A stretch of DNA of 64,000 bases from CAVXFB01 sp963760935 (GCA_963760935.1 CAVXFB010000008.1:496001-560000), one strand, 5' to 3'. Numbered from the stretch's first letter, positions 17,766-27,229 are shown. Notes: generated by a model not told the origin, from the letters alone. Program-made: numbers and translations.

Positions 17766-18210
17766 ACTTGCCTCGCGAACGTGGACGCATGGACCCGCCG
17801 CCGTGCCAGAGGACTACCTTGGGCTGATTCGGCAGTTGCCGCTATGGCCAATGGAGTCGGCTGACGTACATCGACGCGGCCTGGCAATGGCCAACACGCT
17901 GCTGGAGAAGAAGGCACGCCACGGCAAACTATCTCGCGGGGAGAGCGGCTATCTCTCGGTACTTGTGGAACTCTTGGAGAAGTACGAAAAGACGAAAGTC
18001 CCACGCCGGAAGGTCAGTGATGGTGAGATGCTCGCCCACTTGGTCGAAGCCAAGTGCGTCACTCAAGTCCAAGTGGAACGCGATACGGGCATTGCGGCAC
18101 CTACGATCTCGGCCGTCATCGCCGGCCGAAGAAGGTTGACTCGCGATCAAATCGGGAAACTCGCAACCTATTTTCATGTCGCTCCCACGGCGTTCACATT
18201 TGAGGCGTGA
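17746..18210 (+). CDS. higA: HigA family antitoxin (XRE helix-turn-helix)
   Basis: 154 residues. The N-terminal half is helical and probably wraps the toxin (YLGLIRQLPLWPMES, RGESGYLSVLVELLEKYE). The C-terminal XRE helix-turn-helix is at about 105-150 (TQVQVERDTGIAAPTISAVI, GRRRLTRDQIGKLATYFHV). It neutralises the toxin and represses the operon, probably through the inverted repeat at 17391-17407. Its end is 32 nt from the convergent SNF2 helicase gene. Confidence 0.88.
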   Translation: MSVHATELASRTWTHGPAAVPEDYLGLIRQLPLWPMESADVHRRGLAMANTLLEKKARHGKLSRGESGYLSVLVELLEKYEKTKVPRRKVSDGEMLAHLVEAKCVTQVQVERDTGIAAPTISAVIAGRRRLTRDQIGKLATYFHVAPTAFTFEA

Positions 18211-18241
18211 GCCCACCTGAAATGAGCTCGAAGCGGTGGCT

Positions 18242-19996
18242 TTACGCCGCCACGTCAATCGGGCGAGCGGGGCATTTTAGCTGAAAAAGGCCGAAGAGCT
18301 CTTCGTGGGTTAGACCCAGCTTGCGGCGGTTCTCAGCGCCCGAGAAGATAAGGTCGAATAGTTCGCGCTTCTCTTGCAGCACACGATCGATGCGCTCTTC
18401 GATCGTGTCGAGCATGAGAAATCGCGTGACGTTGACCGGGCCGTCGACGCCGATGCGATGGGCGCGGTTGATCGCCTGGTCCTCGACGGCCGGATTCCAC
18501 CAGCGATCGAAGAGGAATACGTAGTTGACGAATTGCAGGTTCAGGCCGACGCCGCCGGCGCCGTAACTCATCAGGAGCACATGGCGGCTGTCGTCATTGC
18601 GGAAGCGCGCGATCACTCCGTCGCGATGTTTCTGCGGCACCTGGCCATGGTACTCCAGCGGGCCAAACGGCGCGAGTTGGTTGGCGAGCTTCTTGAGCGT
18701 GCCAACCCATTGACTGAAGACGATTGCCTTGCGACCGCTCCGAGCGATTTCTTCCAGGTCGGCTTCGAGCCGCTCCACCTTGGTGCTGGCGCCGGTGGCG
18801 GAGTCGAAGTTGCAGATCTGCTTCAACCGCAACACCAGTTCAAAGACATGACGAATCGTTGCGGCATCGCCGAGTTCGGTGAGTCGAACCACGCCGTCGT
18901 CTTCGGCAAGCCGATAGCTCTCGCGCTGCTCGGGCGTCAGTTCCAGCGGCTCGTCGTGGATGAGCTTCGGCGGCAAATCGGCCAGAACCTGGTCTTTCAC
19001 GCGCCGCAATACGTGGTCGCCGATGGTGCGGCCCATGCTCCGCGGTTTCATTTCGTCGGAGAGAAGACCGGGGGCAAGAAATTGGAAGATTCCCAGCAAA
19101 TCGTCGGCGCTGTTTTCCACCGGCGTACCGGTCAGCGCCCAATTGCGCCGGCGGGAAATGGCGCAGACGATTTCGTTGGTCGAGCTGGCACGGTTCTTGA
19201 TCCGCTGCGATTCGTCGAGCACCACCAGATCGAAATGGCCAGCCAACAATGACTGGCGATCTCGCAGCAGCAACTCATAGTTGGCGATCCGAACGGGGAC
19301 GTCGGGCAATCGCCATTGCCATTGTCGTTTGGCTTGATCGCCTTCGATGGCCAGCACAGGCACTTCCGGCGCCCAGACGGAAAACTCACGCTGCCAGTTG
19401 CTCACCAGCGGCTTGGGGCAAACCAGCAGGGTGTTTTGCACCTCGCCGCGGCGGAGCAAGAGCCGGATCGCAGTGATCGCCTGCATGGTCTTGCCCAGGC
19501 CCATTTCGTCGGCCAAGATCGCCGCCTGCCGCGGATAAAGGAAGGCGATGCCCTCGAATTGGAACGGAAACGGCCGAAAGGGGAAATTGAGCGAGCCTTC
19601 GGCCAGAAGCGATTCCAGCGACGGTTGCAACAGATAGTGCAGCCGATCAGCGAGCTTGATGATATCGGCGGGCGGCTTGATTCGCGTGCCATGCGAGATG
19701 GCAGAAGTTGGTTGCGCGGTCGCACTCTTTCGTATCGCACCGTTCGCTTCCGCCGGGATGTCCGTCGGTGCAGGAAACGGAAAACTGCGGACACGAATCT
19801 TGGGCGGCGCGATGGGGATCGATATGACGCGCGTCGCACCGATATCCAAGTTTAGCGGCTGACCGCACATCGGCCGTACACCGTCGGACGACCCGCGAAT
19901 CGCGTCGTTCCAGTCGCCGGGCAGCGGAACAACATCGATCCGCAGATCGACGGTCGTCGCCTCCGGAGGTGATGGGGCGCGCCAATGAACGTTCAT
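18242..19996 (-). CDS. SNF2-family DNA-dependent ATPase/helicase
   Basis: 584 residues. The N-terminal 140 residues are unassigned and Pro-rich. The RecA-like core starts with FQFEGIAFLY, Walker A DEMGLGKTMQAI, motif II VLDESQR (DESQ, as in several bacterial SNF2 proteins), motif III LTGTPVEN, then the second lobe with IVFSQWVGTL, motif V SYGAGGVGLNLQ, and motif VI DQAINRAHRIG. Such enzymes move along or remodel duplex DNA or strip bound proteins; bacterial members include RapA and defence helicases. The start overlaps the stop of the upstream 192-residue gene by 4 nt, so the two are one operon. A HigBA module lies next door. Confidence 0.92.
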   Translation of the reverse strand: MNVHWRAPSPPEATTVDLRIDVVPLPGDWNDAIRGSSDGVRPMCGQPLNLDIGATRVISIPIAPPKIRVRSFPFPAPTDIPAEANGAIRKSATAQPTSAISHGTRIKPPADIIKLADRLHYLLQPSLESLLAEGSLNFPFRPFPFQFEGIAFLYPRQAAILADEMGLGKTMQAITAIRLLLRRGEVQNTLLVCPKPLVSNWQREFSVWAPEVPVLAIEGDQAKRQWQWRLPDVPVRIANYELLLRDRQSLLAGHFDLVVLDESQRIKNRASSTNEIVCAISRRRNWALTGTPVENSADDLLGIFQFLAPGLLSDEMKPRSMGRTIGDHVLRRVKDQVLADLPPKLIHDEPLELTPEQRESYRLAEDDGVVRLTELGDAATIRHVFELVLRLKQICNFDSATGASTKVERLEADLEEIARSGRKAIVFSQWVGTLKKLANQLAPFGPLEYHGQVPQKHRDGVIARFRNDDSRHVLLMSYGAGGVGLNLQFVNYVFLFDRWWNPAVEDQAINRAHRIGVDGPVNVTRFLMLDTIEERIDRVLQEKRELFDLIFSGAENRRKLGLTHEELFGLFQLKCPARPIDVAA

Positions 19997-20571
19997 CGCA
20001 CGGCCTGCTGGGCTTCCTCGATGGCGTCACGGATGCGCTGGAAAGGCTCGGCCAGGTCGAACGACTCGGCCAAATCGCCCAGCAGCTCGGCGACGCGCAG
20101 CCGAACTTCTTGCTCGCGCTCCGGCAAGGCCAGCCGGTTGCGGCCGAGCGCGAAGGTCGCGAGTCGGGGTCCGTGGTGGGGGGAATCGAGCCGAAACATG
20201 ATGCCCGCCCGCTCACTCTCCGCAGGCGTTGCGACTTCGCTCTCGGGGGGCAGGACAAGGACCACCGGCGAGGACACGTGCTCACCAACAGCCAGTGCTG
20301 GCTCACGATCGACGCAAACCATTAGCGGCGAGGTGCTGGCGTGGCCGAGCAGCGTCTTGCCGATTTGTTCGCCGTAGAGAAAGGACTGAAGGGTGGGGCC
20401 ATAGAGGATTTCCTGGGCCCGATTCGGCTTGATGGGGGCCGTGCAATGGAACTCCAACGGCCGGCCAGCGGTGTTTAATAGAAGATAGCCGCCAAATAGC
20501 CCATACTGCGGATGCTCGACAACGGTTAAGAATCCGAGGGCCAGCTTAGACTTCGCGTCGGTGTTACTCAT
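19993..20571 (-). CDS. Uncharacterised partner protein of the SNF2 helicase
   Basis: 192 residues from ATG 20571 (MSNTDAKSKLALGFLTVVEH). No signal peptide or membrane segment. The first half is beta-rich (YGLFGGYLLLNTAGRPLEFH) with PTLQSFLYGEQIGKTLLG; the second half is acidic and helical (EREQEVRLRVAELLGDLAES, FQRIRDAIEEAQQAV). The stop overlaps the SNF2 start (ATGA), so the two products are made together and probably act together. I recognise no family. Possible roles are target recognition or regulation of the ATPase. Confidence 0.78.
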   Translation of the reverse strand: MSNTDAKSKLALGFLTVVEHPQYGLFGGYLLLNTAGRPLEFHCTAPIKPNRAQEILYGPTLQSFLYGEQIGKTLLGHASTSPLMVCVDREPALAVGEHVSSPVVLVLPPESEVATPAESERAGIMFRLDSPHHGPRLATFALGRNRLALPEREQEVRLRVAELLGDLAESFDLAEPFQRIRDAIEEAQQAVR

Positions 20572-20806
20572 TACAGATTCCGCATCCCAGATTTGCTATT
20601 TCACGCATATTTACCGTACTAATCGCCAAGATACCTCGGGCTTCCGGGCGCATCGGGTGAGCATGGCAGTCGACTTTAGGGATTGAGGGCGGGTCGCCGG
20701 CGTTCGAGACCGGAGAATGTGCGGGTGGTCCGCAGCGGAGTTCGCGTCGCCCAAGAGTCCAGTTCGCTAGCGGGGCGAGGGGACCGCGAGATTCCGTGCA
20801 GGCTGC

Positions 20807-20836
20807 TCGACATAATCTTGAATTTGTGTTTATACT
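20807..20836 (+). promoter_or_regulatory. Candidate promoter for the 158-residue protein gene
   Basis: TCGACA (20807-20812), 18-bp spacer, TATACT (20831-20836), about 15 nt before the expected transcription start and 22 nt before the ATG at 20859. It lies in an AT-richer patch of the 287-bp divergent gap, which otherwise shows nothing I recognise. Confidence 0.45.
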
Positions 20837-20858
20837 GGAAGATGAAAGGAACGTCCGT

Positions 20859-21335
20859 ATGAGCCACGAGCAGCCACACACACGCCCTCCCATGTTCACT
20901 CAGATTGATGTCGCCCAAACGGCGTATCCTTCAGGCGCGATGGCGCGGCAGGACGTGGAGCAGACGCGTCTGCTCCGTGAGATACTTGCGGCTCAGGACC
21001 GCCAGAACGAGCTACTCGAGGAGATGGTCGGGCACATGGGTGCGGCCCAAAAGCAACGCTCGAACGAACTCGGCCAGTGGAAGCAGGCCAATCCGCATCT
21101 GGCCCGCAATTGCCGCAGGGCGGCCGAGGCGCTCGGCAAGGTTCAAACGGAGTTCCTTGAGTCGCTCACCGAGGAAGTCAACGCCAACTATGAAAACCTC
21201 ATCGGCGGCGACTTCATGCTCAACGAGTTCGTCGACCGGTTTGGCCCTCGCATGGCTCATCTGAACGGCTTGCTCCAGGTGCTTTCGCAACTCAGCGCGG
21301 TACCCAATCCAGCCGCCACACCCAACACGCCGTGA
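20859..21335 (+). CDS. Helical soluble protein, unknown function
   Basis: 158 residues from ATG 20859 (MSHEQPHTRPP) with AGGAACG upstream; an in-frame start at 20796 would precede the -10 box. A flexible N terminus leads into a long coiled coil (QTRLLREILAAQDRQNELLEEM, residues about 37-60) and further helices ending near residue 150. No membrane segment or signal peptide. No family recognised. It probably assembles through the coiled coil. Confidence 0.7.
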   Translation: MSHEQPHTRPPMFTQIDVAQTAYPSGAMARQDVEQTRLLREILAAQDRQNELLEEMVGHMGAAQKQRSNELGQWKQANPHLARNCRRAAEALGKVQTEFLESLTEEVNANYENLIGGDFMLNEFVDRFGPRMAHLNGLLQVLSQLSAVPNPAATPNTP

Positions 21336-21368
21336 TACGGGGTCGAATGCCGAGACGAATGGCGAACG

Positions 21369-23900
21369 ATGAATGGTAACGCGACCGTCGGTGTAGCGTC
21401 TCATCTTCATCGTTCAGTCGTCGTCATTCACTATTTTCTGGTTTTCGCCGTTTTCTGCGCGACGACCGCTGGCTGCCGCCGGAGGCTAGAGGTTTCCGAT
21501 CAGGCCCGGGCGACGAGCCGATCTGACCATGATCCTGCTGAAACGGGTTCTGACGCCGGTCGCTGGCCGCAATGGCGCGGTCGCAATGGTTGCGGCATTG
21601 CCGCGGCTGGTGAACCGCCAACAGCTTTCAGCGATACGCAAGGCTACCGCTGGAAAGTTGCTGTACCCGGCTTCGGCAATTCCTCGCCGGTCGTCTGGGA
21701 CAACGTGGTGCTGCTGACAACTCAGTTGGGCGATAGCGATTTGCCAATGTTGGCGGTCCTGGCACTGGATCGTAGTGACGGGCACTTGCTCTGGCAGGCC
21801 GAGGCCGGTGTGGCCCGAGGTCGGACTCACGTTAAGAACGGCTACGCTTCGGCAAGCGTCGCCACCGATGGACGCCGCATCTTTGCTTCGTTTGGTGGGC
21901 TGGGGCTGTTCTGCTACGATTTCGCCGGCAAGCAGCAGTGGCATGTCGATTTTGGCAAGGCCGATCACGTGTGGGGAATGGCGTCTAGCCCTGTGCTCTT
22001 TGGCAAGAGCGTGATCCAGTTGTGCGACTACGACGGCGCATCCTTCATCGCTGCCTTCGACCAAGCGACGGGCCATGAACTTTGGAAAACGCCGCGGGCG
22101 AGTGGCGGAAGCTGGAGCACGCCGGTGTTCGTCGACGCCGACGCCGACGGCGGGCGACGTACTGAGATGATCGTCCAGGGCGGCAGCGGGCTGCGGCAAG
22201 TCATCGCGTACGATCCGGCCACGGGCAACGAGTTCTGGCGCACCGGGGAAACCACGGACCTGGTGACGCCCCTTCCGTTGCTGTGCAACGGCTTGGTGTA
22301 CTGCGCCAGCGGGCGAAATGGGCCGATCCTCGCCATTCGACCTGGCGGAAAGGGTGACGTCACGGATACCCACGTGGTTTGGAATGCTCGCCGCGGCGGT
22401 CCGTATATTCCTTCGGGCGTCTGCTACCGCAACCGGCTGTATCTACTGGGCGACGCGGGACCGCTGACGTGCTACGATCCCGGCGATGGGCGAATTGTAT
22501 GGCAGACGCCGCTGAGAGGTCCGTTCACATCGAGCCTCGTCGCGGCGGCCGGGCGGATTTACGCGATTAGCGAACACGGCACCGTGTACGTGTTCGCGGC
22601 CGAAGATTCGTATCGCTTGCTTGCCACGAATGAGTTGCATTCGCCCTGCCTGGCCACGCCCGCCATCGTCGACGGCGATCTGTTGGTCCGCACGAAGACC
22701 GACTTGTACTGCTTTGCGGGAAGCAGCTCATGCACTCCACAAGAAGAGCGACAAAATTTGCACAGTTCGCCGCCCAGTGATCGTTCCGAAATTGGGGTCC
22801 GAAGTACATCTTCAACGAATGCCCAATCCCCGACCCCGGATTCCAAGTCTTGGCCAGTCTTTCGCGGCGATGCCGAGGCCACGGGTGTCTCGACCGCAAA
22901 ACTGCCGAAAACGCTCGAACGACTGTGGACGTTCTCAACGAAGAACGGCGGGTTCGAATCGACGGCCGCCATCGCTCAGAACACGGTGTATATCGGGTGC
23001 ACCGACGGCAAGCTCTATGCCTTGGATTTAGAAAGCGGCAAACCGAAGTGGGATTTCGCTACACCGCTGGGCTTCACGGCCTCGGCCGCCGTGCAATCTG
23101 GACGGGTCTATATCGGCGATGCCGACGGCAAGTTTTACTGCATCGACGCCGCCGGCGGCAAGAAACTTTGGGACTTCACAGCGGACGCAGAAATCGATTC
23201 TAGCGCCAACTTTCACCATGGACGGGTGCTCTTCGGCTCGCAAGATGGCGGCCTGTACTGTCTCGATGCTGCGTCGGGCAAGCTCGCATGGAAGTACCAG
23301 AGTCCGGATCAGATTCGCTGCTTTCCAACGGTCGCCGGCGACCTTGGGTTCGTCGCCGGCTGCGATGGAGAACTGCACGTGATCGATCTTCGAAAGGGTC
23401 GCGAAGTTCAGGCGATCAAGATCGACTCGCCTACGGGCTGTGCGCCGGCCGTTATGGATGGCATCGTCTACGTCGGCACGGAAGGACACAGTTTCTTCGC
23501 CATCGATCCGAAGGCTGCCCAGATCGTGTGGCAATACGAGAACCCCGATCGCCGCGCGTTTCGCTCGTCGGCGGCGGTTGTGCCGCAAGCGGTGATCGTC
23601 GGCTCGCGCGACAAGCAGGTCCACGCCCTGAATCCGAAGAACGGCCAACCGCTTTGGGCTTTTGCGACCAAGGGCCGCGTGGATAGTTCGCCGGTGGTGG
23701 TCGGCGATCGCGTTTTCGTTGGTTCAGCCGACGGCCGCCTCTACGAACTGGACATCAAGACAGGCAAAGCACGCTGGCAATTCGAAGCGGGCGGCGCGAT
23801 CGTGGCTTCGCCAGCCGTGACAGAAGGTCGGCTCGTCATCGGAACCGACTCCGGCGATCTGTACTGCTTTGGCAAGAAGGATCGAGACAGGCCGAAGTAA
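21369..23900 (+). CDS. PQQ-like beta-propeller lipoprotein (two propellers)
   Basis: 843 residues. The N terminus has a hydrophobic stretch ending in a lipobox (FAVFCATTAGC, Cys36), so export and lipid attachment are likely. The mature part starts WPQWRGRNG, typical of planctomycete PQQ-repeat proteins, and contains about a dozen blades of the AxD-G-xxW type (LALDRSDGHLLWQAEA, YALDLESGKPKWDFATPLG, YCIDAAGGKKLWDF). A low-complexity Ser/Pro linker near residue 455-490 divides it into two propellers, and the second again opens with WPVFRGDAEATG. These motifs resemble BamB more than quinoprotein dehydrogenases. Probably a periplasmic or outer-membrane scaffold. Confidence 0.88.
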   Translation: MNGNATVGVASHLHRSVVVIHYFLVFAVFCATTAGCRRRLEVSDQARATSRSDHDPAETGSDAGRWPQWRGRNGCGIAAAGEPPTAFSDTQGYRWKVAVPGFGNSSPVVWDNVVLLTTQLGDSDLPMLAVLALDRSDGHLLWQAEAGVARGRTHVKNGYASASVATDGRRIFASFGGLGLFCYDFAGKQQWHVDFGKADHVWGMASSPVLFGKSVIQLCDYDGASFIAAFDQATGHELWKTPRASGGSWSTPVFVDADADGGRRTEMIVQGGSGLRQVIAYDPATGNEFWRTGETTDLVTPLPLLCNGLVYCASGRNGPILAIRPGGKGDVTDTHVVWNARRGGPYIPSGVCYRNRLYLLGDAGPLTCYDPGDGRIVWQTPLRGPFTSSLVAAAGRIYAISEHGTVYVFAAEDSYRLLATNELHSPCLATPAIVDGDLLVRTKTDLYCFAGSSSCTPQEERQNLHSSPPSDRSEIGVRSTSSTNAQSPTPDSKSWPVFRGDAEATGVSTAKLPKTLERLWTFSTKNGGFESTAAIAQNTVYIGCTDGKLYALDLESGKPKWDFATPLGFTASAAVQSGRVYIGDADGKFYCIDAAGGKKLWDFTADAEIDSSANFHHGRVLFGSQDGGLYCLDAASGKLAWKYQSPDQIRCFPTVAGDLGFVAGCDGELHVIDLRKGREVQAIKIDSPTGCAPAVMDGIVYVGTEGHSFFAIDPKAAQIVWQYENPDRRAFRSSAAVVPQAVIVGSRDKQVHALNPKNGQPLWAFATKGRVDSSPVVVGDRVFVGSADGRLYELDIKTGKARWQFEAGGAIVASPAVTEGRLVIGTDSGDLYCFGKKDRDRPK

Positions 23901-24012
23901 CCCCGGAGAAGGTTTGTACAGGATTTACACGATGGACACGATTTGACTACAAGCACGTTGGGCTATCGTCTTCCGGTACAAAGCCTGATCCACTCGTCTC
24001 CATCGCTCGCGC

Positions 24013-24840
24013 CTATCCACCCAGGGCATCTCGCAGGGCTCGCACGTCATTAGCGATTTTTTGATAGGCATCTCGCATTTCATCGAGATCGGAACGAAGC
24101 TGGCCGAGTTCGGCCCGCAGCGCATCGAGGTCGCGACGCATGGCGGCAGCGGCTGAGTTGGCGACAGTATCGACTGCCATACTCGGTGGACCCGACGCCG
24201 CTCGTGTGGCCGCAACGCCGGTAGGCTGTGCCACGCTTGTCGAAGACTGTTCGTACCCCATGGCGGTCGACGGTGTTGCGTGATACTTGGCCTGGAGTGC
24301 CTCGAGCTCGCGGGACTTCAGCAGAGCATGCGTCACCACATGCCCACGGCCCTCGGGCGTTAGCGAAACAACGAGACCTTTGGCCTTCAGCGACTCGATC
24401 ACGGGATGCAGCGCTGCCAGATCGGCGATTGGCTCCATGCGGGCAGCCCGGCCGCGGAGTTCGCCTACGGTCTGGTCGCCGCGCAGCAGGAGCTCGGTCA
24501 TCACGGCCAGTTCGACTTTGTCGACTCCTAGCCATTCGTACAGATAATGGCGGTACTTTTGCACGCGGCCGTAGCCCTCGACCATTCCCACGGCGCCGAG
24601 CGGCCGAAGCCGGTCCAGCGACTCCTCCACTTCGCTCGGCTCGAGTTGCATCAAGGGGGCGCGGTTGCTCTTCTGGTTGCAGCCGGTCGCGATGGCGTTG
24701 AGGCTCATCGGGTAGATATCGGGGGTGGTTTTGGCCTTTTCAGCCAGCACGCCGACCACCCGGCGGTCGATCGCGCTCAACGGTTGCCAGCGGCGCTCGG
24801 CCGATGCGGTTGGAGGCACGCCCGAAGATGCTTCGCTCAT
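24013..24840 (-). CDS. YceH-like DUF480 protein
   Basis: 275 residues from ATG 24840. Two winged-helix domains typical of DUF480: RVVGVLAEKAKTTPDIYPMS, then SNRAPLMQLEPSEVEESLDRL, and the second wing ELAVMTELLLRGDQTVGELR with RAARMEPIADL. This family is conserved in proteobacteria and planctomycetes; its role is not established, though DNA binding is expected from the fold. A C-terminal extension beyond residue 190 has a low-complexity linker and a coiled coil (RRDLDALRAELGQLRSDLDE). Divergent from the adenosyltransferase gene. Confidence 0.85.
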   Translation of the reverse strand: MSEASSGVPPTASAERRWQPLSAIDRRVVGVLAEKAKTTPDIYPMSLNAIATGCNQKSNRAPLMQLEPSEVEESLDRLRPLGAVGMVEGYGRVQKYRHYLYEWLGVDKVELAVMTELLLRGDQTVGELRGRAARMEPIADLAALHPVIESLKAKGLVVSLTPEGRGHVVTHALLKSRELEALQAKYHATPSTAMGYEQSSTSVAQPTGVAATRAASGPPSMAVDTVANSAAAAMRRDLDALRAELGQLRSDLDEMRDAYQKIANDVRALRDALGG

Positions 24841-24989
24841 GCTACGTATTCCTTTCTATGCGAGGATGGTAGCACAGCACCGCTTGCCTGCCAACGGCCG
24901 TGGGCGTAAGCTGGCCCGGCAAGTCAGTGATTGGGTTGGGGCAGACCGCGGTATCGGCCCCACCATCGACCGAGAAAGGACATTTCGTA

Positions 24990-25529
24990 ATGCCGATCTA
25001 TACGCGAAGCGGCGATAGCGGGGAAACTGATCTCCTCGGCGGGGTCCGCGTGCCTAAGGACGCGGCCGTGCTCGAGGTCTGCGGCACATTGGACGAGTTG
25101 AACTCGTTGATAGGCTTGGTTCGTTGCGAGCCAATGCCGCCGAAGCTGGCGGCGAGCCTAGAGGACATTGAGCGGCGACTCTTCGCCGTTGGCAGCGAGT
25201 TTGTTGCCGCCGGGTCCGGTCGATCGAGCGGGCCCCTGATTGGGCCGGACGACGTGGCAGCGATCGAGCGGCTGATCGACGAATACGACGCTGGACTGAC
25301 GCGGCCCGCCGGCTTCATTCTGCCGGGCGGTAGCCGTGCGGCGGCGCTGTTGCATGTCGCTCGGGCCGTATGTCGACGAGCCGAGCGGCGGATCATCTCA
25401 CTTGCGGCGACCTCGCCCCAGGTCGGTGGATCAAGCGCACTGGCCTACGTCAATCGGCTGAGCGACCTGCTCTATATCGCGGCACGTGCGGCGAACGCTG
25501 CTGCGGGCGTAGCAGATGCTCCGTGCTAA
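24990..25529 (+). CDS. Cob(I)alamin adenosyltransferase, PduO type
   Basis: Transfers the adenosyl group of ATP to cob(I)alamin to make coenzyme B12. 179 residues from ATG 24990 with AAAGGA upstream. The N-terminal MPIYTRSGDSGETDLLGG is the PduO ATP-binding signature. ALLHVARAVCRRAERR carries the conserved arginines and AYVNRLSDLLYIAARAAN is the C-terminal family motif. It serves B12-dependent enzymes such as methylmalonyl-CoA mutase or ribonucleotide reductase, none of which is in the window. Confidence 0.94.
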   Translation: MPIYTRSGDSGETDLLGGVRVPKDAAVLEVCGTLDELNSLIGLVRCEPMPPKLAASLEDIERRLFAVGSEFVAAGSGRSSGPLIGPDDVAAIERLIDEYDAGLTRPAGFILPGGSRAAALLHVARAVCRRAERRIISLAATSPQVGGSSALAYVNRLSDLLYIAARAANAAAGVADAPC

Positions 25530-25639
25530 CAGAGTTGTCAGCGTTTGCCTAGAGATTAGGCAGATGATTGCGCCGACAGAAAGGGGTCTTGTTAGAGAAA
25601 TGCGAGCCGGTGTGAGCAATCCGATCTCGGCCACTCGCA

Positions 25640-25654
25640 TGGCACGCAATTTGC
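25640..25654 (+). promoter_or_regulatory. Sigma-54 promoter (-24/-12) upstream of amt
   Basis: TGGCACG-CAAT-TTGC matches the sigma-54 consensus TGGCAC-N5-TTGC completely. GG at 25641-25642 and GC at 25653-25654 are the invariant -24/-12 dinucleotides. Transcription would start near 25666, about 60 nt before the amt start. No clear NtrC-type upstream site was found. Confidence 0.75.
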
Positions 25655-25727
25655 GAAGCCCCCTTGCCTGCGCAATTGCCGTATCGCGGAGGCGCATGTG
25701 TTGCCCAAATGCCAGGTTGAGGACCAC

Positions 25728-27165
25728 ATGAGAATTCAAAGACCCTTTCGGCGTTGGTTCGTATTCACGGCTCTTGCGGCGGTCACTGCGGTGATGATCG
25801 TGCCGGGCGTGTGCGCCTGGCGGCCGACGATGTGCCGGCAGCGGTGGCGGCGCAGACATCGGCGGCGCCCAAGCTCGACACGGGCGACAATGGCTGGATG
25901 CTAACCAGCTCGGCCCTGGTGCTGATGATGACCGGGCCGGGGCTGGCCCTGTTCTATAGCGGCCTCGTGCGGAAGAAGAACGTGCTGGGCGTGATGATGC
26001 AGTGCATCTTCCTAATGTGCCTGATGACGGTCATCTGGGCCCTGTGGGGCTATACGCTGGGCTTCGGCGGCGACACGCTGGACCCGCCGCCAAAATGGAT
26101 AGGAACGACTGATCACCTCTTCATGCGCGGAGTGCAGGCCACGTGGGATGACGCCACAAAAACGGCAGTCATTCCCGTGCATCCTTTGCTGACGATCAAC
26201 CGCCTAACGCACATGCTTTTTCAGGGGATGTTCTTCATTATTACGCCGGCGTTGATTTGCGGGGCATTCGCCGAGCGGATGAAATTCAGCACGATGGTCG
26301 TGTTCATGATCGTGTGGGGTACGCTGGTCTACTGTCCGCTATGCCATTGGGTGTGGGGCGGCGGAATTCTGCAATACGGCAGCAAGAACGCGCTGCTGGG
26401 CGGGGCACTGGATTTTGCCGGCGGGACGGTCGTTCATATTAGCTCGGGTGTGTCGGCGTTGATTTGCGCCTGGTGCTCGGCAAACGGCTGGGCTATGGCA
26501 GCGAACCGATGCCGCCGCACAATGTCACCTATACCGCCATCGGCGCCGCGATGCTGTGGGTCGGCTGGTTCGGCTTCAACGCCGGCAGCGCACTGAACGC
26601 CGGCGGATTGGCGGCCAGCGCATTTTGCGCCACACATTTCGCCGCGGCTGCCGGCGGCTTGGCTTGGGCCGGGGCCGAATGGGTCCTGCGCGGCAAGCCG
26701 ACGATCCTGGGGACCTGTTCCGGGGTGGTGGCGGGGCTAGTCTGTATTACGCCGGCCGCCGGCTATGTGACGCCGATGTCGGCCTTAGTGATGGGCGTGG
26801 CCGCTGGGATTGTCTGCTATCTGGCTTGCACGAGTTTGAAGTCGTACTTCAAGTACGATGACTCGTTGGACGCGTTTGGCGTTCACGGGATGGGCGGAAC
26901 CTTGGGGGCCATCCTCACCGGAGTGTTCGCCACCCGGGCCACCGGCGCTTTTGGCGACGGCAAGCCGCTGGGCCTGCTCGAAAATGGCCCGGTGCTGGCC
27001 GCCCAGTTGCTGGCCATCGCCATTACGTGGATCTTGGCGATCGTGGCCACGTTTGTTATCCTCAAGGTGCTCGACGCCGTGATGGGCCTGCGCGTTTCGC
27101 GGGCGGCGGAGATCGAAGGTCTGGATCTGAGCCAACACGGCGAAGAAGGATACATTTTCCTATAA
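25728..27165 (+). CDS. amt: Ammonium transporter Amt (two apparent frameshifts)
   Basis: Trimeric membrane channel for ammonium. The start ATG 25728 follows GAGGA and begins a signal peptide (RWFVFTALAAVTAVMIVPG), as in many Amt proteins. The sequence changes frame twice, near 25816 and 26469; each time one C is missing from GCGCC(C)TGG. With both restored it reads about 479 residues: DNGWMLTSSALVLMMTGPGL, GAFAERMKFSTMV, CHWVWGGG, FNAGSALNAG, FGVHGMGGTLGAI and a cytoplasmic tail ending GEEGYIFL. The usual twelve hydrophobic segments are present. glnK follows after 64 nt. The sigma-54 site upstream indicates induction under nitrogen limitation. Confidence 0.92.
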
Positions 27166-27229
27166 GGAGCGGGCACGCACGGCGTGCCGTCGCCAGCCGG
27201 TTTTCGCCCCGATACCAAGGAGTCGTCCG

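Noticed and set aside
18374..19252. Open frame of 292 codons on the plus strand
   Set aside because: Antisense to the SNF2 helicase core; GC-rich codon bias opens such frames.
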